Assembly: GCA_030770425.1 (NCBI GenBank)
Contig: JASJFT010000026.1
Location: 62,001 to 126,000, forward strand
DNA length: 64,000 nucleotides
Origin: Darksidea phi
Lineage: Eukaryota; Ascomycota; Dothideomycetes; Pleosporales; Lentitheciaceae
Reading direction: 5' to 3'
Shown: one piece after another, positions 57,778 through 64,000 of the stretch
Layout: each line of letters begins with the position of its first letter
Position numbering within the stretch: the first letter of the stretch is position 1
The notes under the pieces: generated by a model
What the model saw: the letters and a program-made list of their open reading frames with translations, nothing else
The model's database searches: none
What the model was told of the DNA's origin: nothing
Made by a program: the position numbers and the translations under genes

Positions 57778-60591
57778 TCAGTTGCCAAAGGACAGGTTGG
57801 CCATGGCGTAGGCTGGATCATAGGCAGTGGAAGCACTAGCGCTGGAGGTGGTAGTGTAGCCATTGTCGGTATGGTTGCCAGCGCCAGAGGTGTTCTGTCC
57901 GCCATAGCTAGGAGCGGTGCTGTAATTGGTAGCGGAACCAGAACCAGACGGGGCGTACATGTTGTGGGCCGGTGCGGTGCTGTAGTAGGTAGTACCACCC
58001 ACATGAGAAGCCACATACGACCCGTGGCTCGGACCGGCGGTAGACACTAAACCCTGTGTGGAGGCAAGTGTGGTTCCCGCGGTGTTTGAGGAGTATGCAC
58101 CACGATAGGAGGCACCACTCGAAGCGTTGTTGAAGGCGGGCGAGCCGGAGTATGTGGCCGCTGGGTAAAATGAGCCATCATACGTGATCGGGCTCCCACT
58201 AGCTGTTGCATTAGGGTACGCAAACCGACCATGTATCGGTGGTGCCATTTGCTGGTGAGCATATTGGCCCACCTGGTATGCATTCTGGGTATGAGGGTAC
58301 TGGGGCAACTGCTGAGAGAAAGGATAGTAGCCCTCCTCGTAAGTGCTACCCTGGGCCACATTGCGTCGTCCGCGTCCTGATCCTGCTTGGGAGTTAGTTG
58401 AGCGTCTGCGGTCGGTATTGGACAATCACTTACCGTATTGCTCGGCGGCACGATAGGCGTTGTTTCCAAAGCCCCCCACCGAAGCGGGAGCATTGGAAGT
58501 GCGGGTATGCAGGATGGCGCCCGGTCCGATCGCAGACGGTGGCTGGATCTGCGTCTGGCCATTGGGGTTGACCACGGAGGCAGGGTTGACGGCAGACATC
58601 CAGATACGGATCTTGTACTGTTTGAAGAGATCGGCAACAAGGGCGTTGAAATTGACATATGTCTCAGCATAGTAGTAGAATGTAAGCTTGTGGTGGTCCC
58701 TGTGTTTGTCAGTACTCGGAAATCAGAACGAGTGGGTCGTGACTTACGCCTGCAACTCAGCGTCCAGGATTTCCATCCGAAACCCATGTTCAGCAGCTTT
58801 GTTCGCTCCGGTGCGCTTAGCCTTCGCCTCCTGGCCTTCCTTGTCGCGCAGGCTCTGAATCTCATGCTGCTGCGCAAGACGCTTGATCATCTTGGGCTTG
58901 AACTCCTGATCCTGCTGAACCCCCATGCCGCTAAGCTGGGAGCGGTTGAAGTTGTTGGGAAAGCCGCCAGCACGAGCCAACGCCCCGAGCATGGCATTTT
59001 CGCCGGTGTTGCCAGCGAGAGAGTATTGGGAGAACATTACGAGCCAGCGCAGGTGCTCTTGATTAGCCGCATTCTTGTGCCTCTTGGCCTCGTCCAGGCT
59101 GACATCGGCGTGAGTAACCTGTCCAAGGTCACACCCGCGGTCGCCCTCGACGATTACAAGATCTCCTGGTCGAACCTCTAGGCCAGTGTTGTCGTAGATG
59201 AAGTAGATATCGGCACGAGAGCACTTGAAGGCGACAACGTAGAGTCGACGGCTAGGACGACCAAAAGCAGTGGGTACCGCATATGGGTTTCCGGGCGGCG
59301 GCGGCGCGTGTGGAGCCACCGGGTCTGGGTGGGCAGCGGAGATGGCGGACGCGTTAATGGCACGCGAGGCCGGTCCGTAGCCCGTGAAGTAAGCGGACAC
59401 TTCGAAGTGCTCCGACTGCTCGGGAGACTGACTGTCCTGGGTGGGCGAAATCTCCTCCTCATCCTCTTCCTGCGTGTTGCCGAGGGTGCCGATGTGGAAG
59501 CTCGTTGGCGTGTGACTGCCAACATGAGCAAAGGAGTGACGTCGACCCAGAGTCTCGATACCGGGGGGCTGGACATTGCCGGTAGCCCAGCTCGGTGCCG
59601 TGCCAACGCTGATCAGCTCCGGCTCGCCATTGCGTCCGAGAACCGCGACATGCTCGCTGAAGCGACGAGTGAGTGCAAGCTTCGGGGTGTCGACGTGGGC
59701 ATCGTCGTGCTCATCGATGGCGTAGTCGCTCTGAGACATGGTGGGTGTGCGGACGTACTGAGTTGCCTTTCGAGCGGGATTGGGATTGGGGGAACCAGTA
59801 GAGGTTGCACGGTTACGGACGCGAGCGTTCTCCACCGCAGCCTGTCTCAGCAGGGTTTGCCTATGCTCGCGCTCACGCTCTCGTTCCTGCTCGTGGTAGT
59901 TGGATGGGAGACGAACACCGTGCTCGGAACCGTTCGAAGATTCGACCTCGTCGCTGTCGACCTCGCGGAGCTGACCTAATCCGACAGCAGACTCACCAAG
60001 CAAGCTCGGCTTGGAGGGTCGGTGGCGGACTGACGTGCGGTTGCGGGCGTTCAACTGAGCGGCGGGGCTGTCGACGTCACCTTGACCGACACTGTAGGAC
60101 TGCGAACGAACAGCCTTCCTAACCGAGGTGTGCTGGCTGAGAAGGATGTTGATGGCGTCTTCGGTCTCGGTGGTGTTTGGTGAGGACACAGGGTGATGTG
60201 CTGACGTTGGTGACGGAGCAATTTCTTTGAGACGACCGCCTGCTTGATTGGTCGTGGCGAAGCTGGTTGTGTTCCAGGGAAAGGATGTGGTAGATGGGCG
60301 GGATACAGCAGTCTCAAAAGACGGTGTGGTGGGCTGGGAGCCGGCAAACGACACGGACGGGAGCGAGAACTTTCGGTTCATCGGAATGTCCTGTAACCAG
60401 CCAGACGACGGCCGCCGACCAGCGGGATATATCGCGTTGGCGACCGGACGGACCGGTGGCACGTGATCACGGTCGTCGTCGCTCGACGCCAAGGCATCGC
60501 TGTCAGGAGTCGGCCGCCGCATCTGCAATTTCGACTTGTCGAAGGTCGGGCCTCCAACAGTGAGGCCGCCCTTGTAAGGATTGGAGCTCAT
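57778..60591 (-). CDS. PSP1 C-terminal-domain protein
   Basis: Cytoplasmic protein with the PSP1 domain known from yeast Psp1, whose overexpression suppresses DNA polymerase alpha mutants; biochemical role unclear. Exons 60591-58748, 58699-58434 and 58382-57778 on the minus strand total 2,715 nt and 904 aa, with introns of 48 and 51 bp and GTAAGT donors. The first 430 residues are Ser/Pro/Thr-rich and disordered. The PSP1 domain starts at RRLYVVAFKCSRADIYFIYD and continues with GLEVRPGDLVIVEGDRGCDLG and, across intron 1, FYYYAETYVNFNALVADLFK and YKIRIWMSAVNPA. The C-terminus is Tyr/Ser/Gly/Thr-rich low complexity. The start MSSNPYKGGLTVGGPTFDKS is typical of fungal homologues. Confidence 0.9.
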
Positions 60592-61170
60592 AGCTGTTTC
60601 CTAGTCTAAGATAGTCAGCATGGTACACAGACAGGGAATTCCGAGGTGAATAACAGACCTTTGTTCTAGAGTAGTGCTAGGAATATAAGTCCTTCTACAA
60701 CCACAGCCTCTTACGGCAAGAAAGAATGCTCGTACAGTATTACCGTTGTTGAGTATGATAGAGGATGTAGAAGTAAGATACAAGTAAGTTGGCGCTATGT
60801 ATAGAAAGAAGAATACTAGGTAAAGGCTAAGTACCTTACTGTTAGCATAGACATTCTAGGTTCAGTAATAGTGCTACTATAAAGCGGGGTAGCGGGGTAA
60901 GCATAAACAGTAAGAGAGAACAGCTAAAGTAGCTGCCCCCTGGTAAAGGATGGCGCCACTCTGGGCTAAATAGAAAAAGGTGTAGCGGTTCAGCGGCGCA
61001 TAGAGGAATTAACTGTGTAAGGACTTACTGAGCTTTCACAATCTAGAAGATTGCTTCTAGTCCGCCGAAGGGGTTGTAACAGAGGGCTGTTGCCGGCTTA
61101 GGGATACAGTAGGTGTATAGGAGGAAGGCAGAGTCAGACTAGGCTGGACTAGAAATATGCTGTTCCTTAT
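60592..61170. other. TA/TAG-rich stretch 5' of the PSP1-domain gene
   Basis: 580 bp with many TAG, CTA and TATA words, no sizeable open frame and a composition unlike its neighbours. It resembles sequence altered by repeat-induced point mutation (C-to-T in CpA), but no second copy is present here to prove it. The 5' UTR of the PSP1-domain gene should begin within it. Confidence 0.4.
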
Positions 61171-62324
61171 GGCAGGCGGCTGTGCGTATCTCTGATCTCG
61201 TGTTTGATTCGATCTAGATCGTTGTTAGTACGGCCCTGATCAAGGATGCTGGAAAGATCTGAAAGGACGCAGCTACCAACCCAACTCACACCGGGCTGCA
61301 GATGAGGTGGCGGGGCTTGGGATATGTTGAGTGGAGGGGAAAGGGATGCTAGGAGAGAAGGGAAGGATTGGTGTCGAGTTGCGAAAGGCCTTAGGTTGCT
61401 GTGCGTTGGATGGGTTGAGTGGATGTGTTGGTAGACTTACCTGTAGAAGGTTTTGTATCGGAGAGCCTCGCGACGAGACTGTGAGCGAGGTGAATGAGTT
61501 GCCGTCAAAGACGCAGCTGGCTGGCACAGGCTTACTCTCTCGTAGACCTGGGTCTGCAACGATGAGAAGGCCGAAATGCGCCTGTAGCTTCGCTGTCTGT
61601 GTGCAGGCCGTAGAGCGAGTGGGCGAGCGGGCGAGTCTGTAGCAGCAAAAGTGACCCCAGGGAGCTGCAGCGGGTCCACTGAAGTCGCTCCTTGGGCAAG
61701 GAAGCAGAGGATGTACTGAAGAAGAGGCGGGTGTGAAAGAGTGAGAAAAGGGTATGTCGAGAGTCGAGTGGAGAGGGTTAGAGGAGAGAGGAAGGAAAGA
61801 GGGGGCCAGTGGGCGGGGGTATTGTAGGCAGAGTAGGCAGCCGTGGGTCGGAGGCGGTCAGAAGGTCACCGTTTGTCTCTTACCAAGAGATCTGGCTCTC
61901 GCTGAGCTGGCCGTCGCAATGTCAAGGAGGGGGCCAATGGGCGGTATCTTCATAAACGGTCAGGCGGTCGTGATGCAAAGGCGGTCAAAGGGTCACCGTT
62001 GGGCGCTCGTCCAGGGGCTCCGGCTCCGGCAAGCTCGAGCTCGTGATGGTGGGGGATGTCGAAAGCAGAAGCCGCGGTCCGCAGGGGTGATTTAGGAATT
62101 ACTGTTCTCCACATGCCATCTTAGCTCCAGCATACAGAGGATGAGACTTAAGACAATAGGAGACAAGAGAAGATGGCTTGATAGGAAAGCCTTGAAGTTT
62201 GTAGGGAACAGTCCGAATGTGGACAGCTTGCTTGGTGATGCCTCTGCTCTCTCTTGTGAATCCGCAACCGCCATCGCCCCGCTGCAGCCCACCACCACAC
62301 TCCGCATCACCAACCTCACTCAGC
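61171..62324. other. Intergenic with duplicated block
   Basis: Upstream of a tentative + strand gene and of the PSP1-domain gene. Purine-rich (GGAGAGG, GAAGGAAAG) around 61740-61800. Contains the duplicated block 61801-61873 / 61929-62000. No gene is recognised. Confidence 0.45.
61801..62000. repeat. Imperfect duplicated ~73-bp block, period 128 bp
   Basis: 61801-61873 and 61929-62000 both begin GGGGGCCA(G/A)TGGGCGG and end AGGCGGTCA(G/A)A(A/G)GGTCACCGTT. The middle is diverged, with a GGCGGTC-like word also in copy two. Both ends are kept at the same distance, suggesting a duplicated upstream element. Confidence 0.7.
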
Positions 62325-62989
62325 ATGAATTGGCGCCGTAGAGACTCTGGCGGACGGAGAGATACGGAAGAACTCTCTGCTGAGTACGTGCAAACCCGCA
62401 GAGCTTCGCATACTCCTTTCAGCCAAAGCCCACCCCGCAACGCCTTCCTCGACGTCGACGATGACGCCCCCTACGCCAGCGAGAGCAGCAGGCCGACGGC
62501 AGAGCCCCAGAGGGCAATAAGGACGCGAATGACAAACTTGAAAAGGGGCTTGGGAGAGACAGCGAGAGCCGGGGGGGGCGGCGAGTATGAACAGCCAGCT
62601 TACCTGAGTACGGGAAGTGAATACACGCCGACGCGGCGATTTCGTGAACGCTGAACCTTCTATCTAATCGCCGGCAATCTATCCTGTCAAGCATCAGCAT
62701 CCGTCGTTTACTACCACCCTTATCGACAGGTACAACAACGGCGGCAATGGGTGCTGCCACCGATCGTCCAACGCAGGCGGCGGCGAGCGAGGAGGAAAAG
62801 GAGGGATATCTACCAACCCAGTCTATCTCCCTGGTACCCGAAGTCTTGATAAGCAGTTTTGAGCCCGAAATAACTAACACGGATAGTAAGCCTCGTGTGC
62901 AGCGGACTTTGTTTGAGCGGATCGGATCGGCGGCGCATACCCCAAACGAAACCCAGAAGCGCCAACTCTTTATCCAGTCTAGTCCCTAG
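62325..62989 (+). CDS. Hypothetical protein, tentative two-exon model
   Basis: Frame 62325-62643 (starting MNWRRRDSGGRRDTEELSAE) can be joined in phase to 62730-62989 through an 86-bp intron (GTGAAC donor, CGACAG acceptor), giving 192 aa. The second exon reads EKEGYLPTQSISLVPEVLIS and ends QKRQLFIQSSP. Composition is charged and disordered throughout, with no domain. The junction, start and stop are all plausible but unproven. Confidence 0.3.
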
Positions 62990-64000
62990 TCTTTCAGAAC
63001 GCGCAGAATCCGGAAGAAACAACAATTATACTAGGGCATCGGTCGTCGCATGGAATTATACAGGCCGCGCTGCGAGGGTAGCTCCAGCGACGAAAGAATG
63101 TGGGGAAGCGCCACCGTCCTGGGAGCTGAGGGCAGCCTCCGTCGAGCGGAAGCCGGTCGTTGGGCTTGAAAACGGCGCGCTTACAGGAGCAGGCACATGG
63201 TCGCTCTGTACTCGGAGCGACTCAGAAAGATAATGTAGGCGGCGGCGATGGCGATGGCTGGCCACGAAGACGGGATGGAAAGGCTGTTGCTGGGGTCCTT
63301 GGCGGGTGGTTCGACGCTCTCAAACGTGTGCGAACACCAGCAGCCGCGGATGACACACGACAGCTCCGAGAGCTCTTCAAACAAAAGCGCAAGTCGGCGA
63401 CGGCAGCGGAGCAGTCAGCGTGGGACAGAAGAGCGGCAGGCGAAAGATCCCAGCTGCACAGGATGAAGGCCTCGGGGGCAGCGCGCTCATCACAGAGGGT
63501 GTGGAGAGAGATCAAAACGCGCAGCTTCAACGCCTTTGAGGCTTCCTGCATGGCACACGGCCGGCCAAGGATCAGGGGCTTTGGGTGGCAGAAGCGCAAA
63601 ATGCGGAGACGGCCAGGCCAACTGCAGGCTAGCCCTGCACAATTAGAGACGAACTGCTGCAAATTGTCTGCTGCCGTTCGGGGGTAGCGAGACTACCGTC
63701 AAGCGCAGCTGTCAGCTAATCACCGGCCCCCTTCATGCACGTCGTAACATCCTGCGCTCCCCAAAGCTCGCGCACCTCATCAAAATCCCGTCCCGGGCCC
63801 CTCTGCACCGTAACAGCAGCGGCGCAGGCCGGCATGCGACGGGTCGACTCTGAAGCCTAGGCTATCCCAGAAGCCCCCTCATCTTCCCGTCTCGACTCGG
63901 TTGGGCCCGACTGTGCCCCAGTCCTCCTCTTTCGAGGCTTTATGCACGCCATCCTGCCTCGCTTCAGACGCCATCGATGAACCCCAACCGGCCAATGCGA
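62990..64000. other. Right end, no gene recognised
   Basis: GC-rich. Overlapping frames of 70-175 codons on both strands, such as 63160-63687 (+) and 63222-63662 (-), look like shadows without family features. The promoter of a gene outside the window may lie here. Confidence 0.4.

Noticed and set aside
63160..63687. 175-codon frame near the right end
   Set aside because: Composition is Arg/Ala-rich as expected from GC-rich random sequence, overlapping frames exist on both strands, and no motif is recognised.

Overview
The window is nuclear DNA of a filamentous ascomycete. Genes are compact and carry many short GT-AG introns (about 45-140 bp). It encodes eukaryotic core proteins (Rtf1, Coq7, Mrc1, ribosomal L15, a Mit1-type remodeller) together with fungus-specific families such as a HET-domain protein. 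The combination fits a Dothideomycete, possibly Pleosporales, but that placement is an inference from gene content. I see no bacterial, viral or CRISPR content. Exon boundaries below were worked out by hand from reading frame, splice-site motifs and protein continuity; every multi-exon model given sums to a multiple of three.

0-20.8 kb: the 3' part of an Osh3-type oxysterol-binding protein, then a 6-N gap with a 141-bp poly-C tract. Next come RTF1 (-), COQ7 (+), the replication checkpoint mediator MRC1 (-), an aldo-keto reductase (-) whose catalytic Asp lies on a 14-nt microexon, a three-finger C2H2 protein (+) and a membrane-anchored MOSC protein (+). A 2.7-kb stretch at 14.1-16.8 kb holds no supportable gene.

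21-37 kb: a Nudix hydrolase (-) and a HET-domain protein (+) face away from each other across a 0.75-kb spacer. A GNAT acetyltransferase (-) follows, then a large SNF2/PHD remodeller of the Mit1 (SHREC) type (-), divergent from a mitochondrial SpoU-type rRNA methyltransferase (+), and a small four-helix membrane protein (+). The first exon of the Mit1 gene holds a perfect 18-bp inverted repeat.

37-48 kb: a gene-poor segment with orphan ORFs, a possible RNase H-like retroelement relic, simple repeats, and one very large gene of unknown family (1,493 aa).

48-64 kb: a type II membrane glycosyltransferase-like protein (-), a J-domain protein (-), RPL15 (-) with 9-nt and 14-nt microexons, a small coiled-coil protein (-), a PSP1-domain protein (-), then a TA-rich stretch and a weakly supported gene near the right end.

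Nineteen genes are well supported and three more are tentative. The genes do not form one pathway: chromatin, transcription and replication factors (RTF1, MRC1, MIT1) lie among metabolic and translation genes as in ordinary fungal gene order. No secondary-metabolite cluster is visible. The nearest thing to a system is the HET-Nudix divergent pair, and that is speculative.
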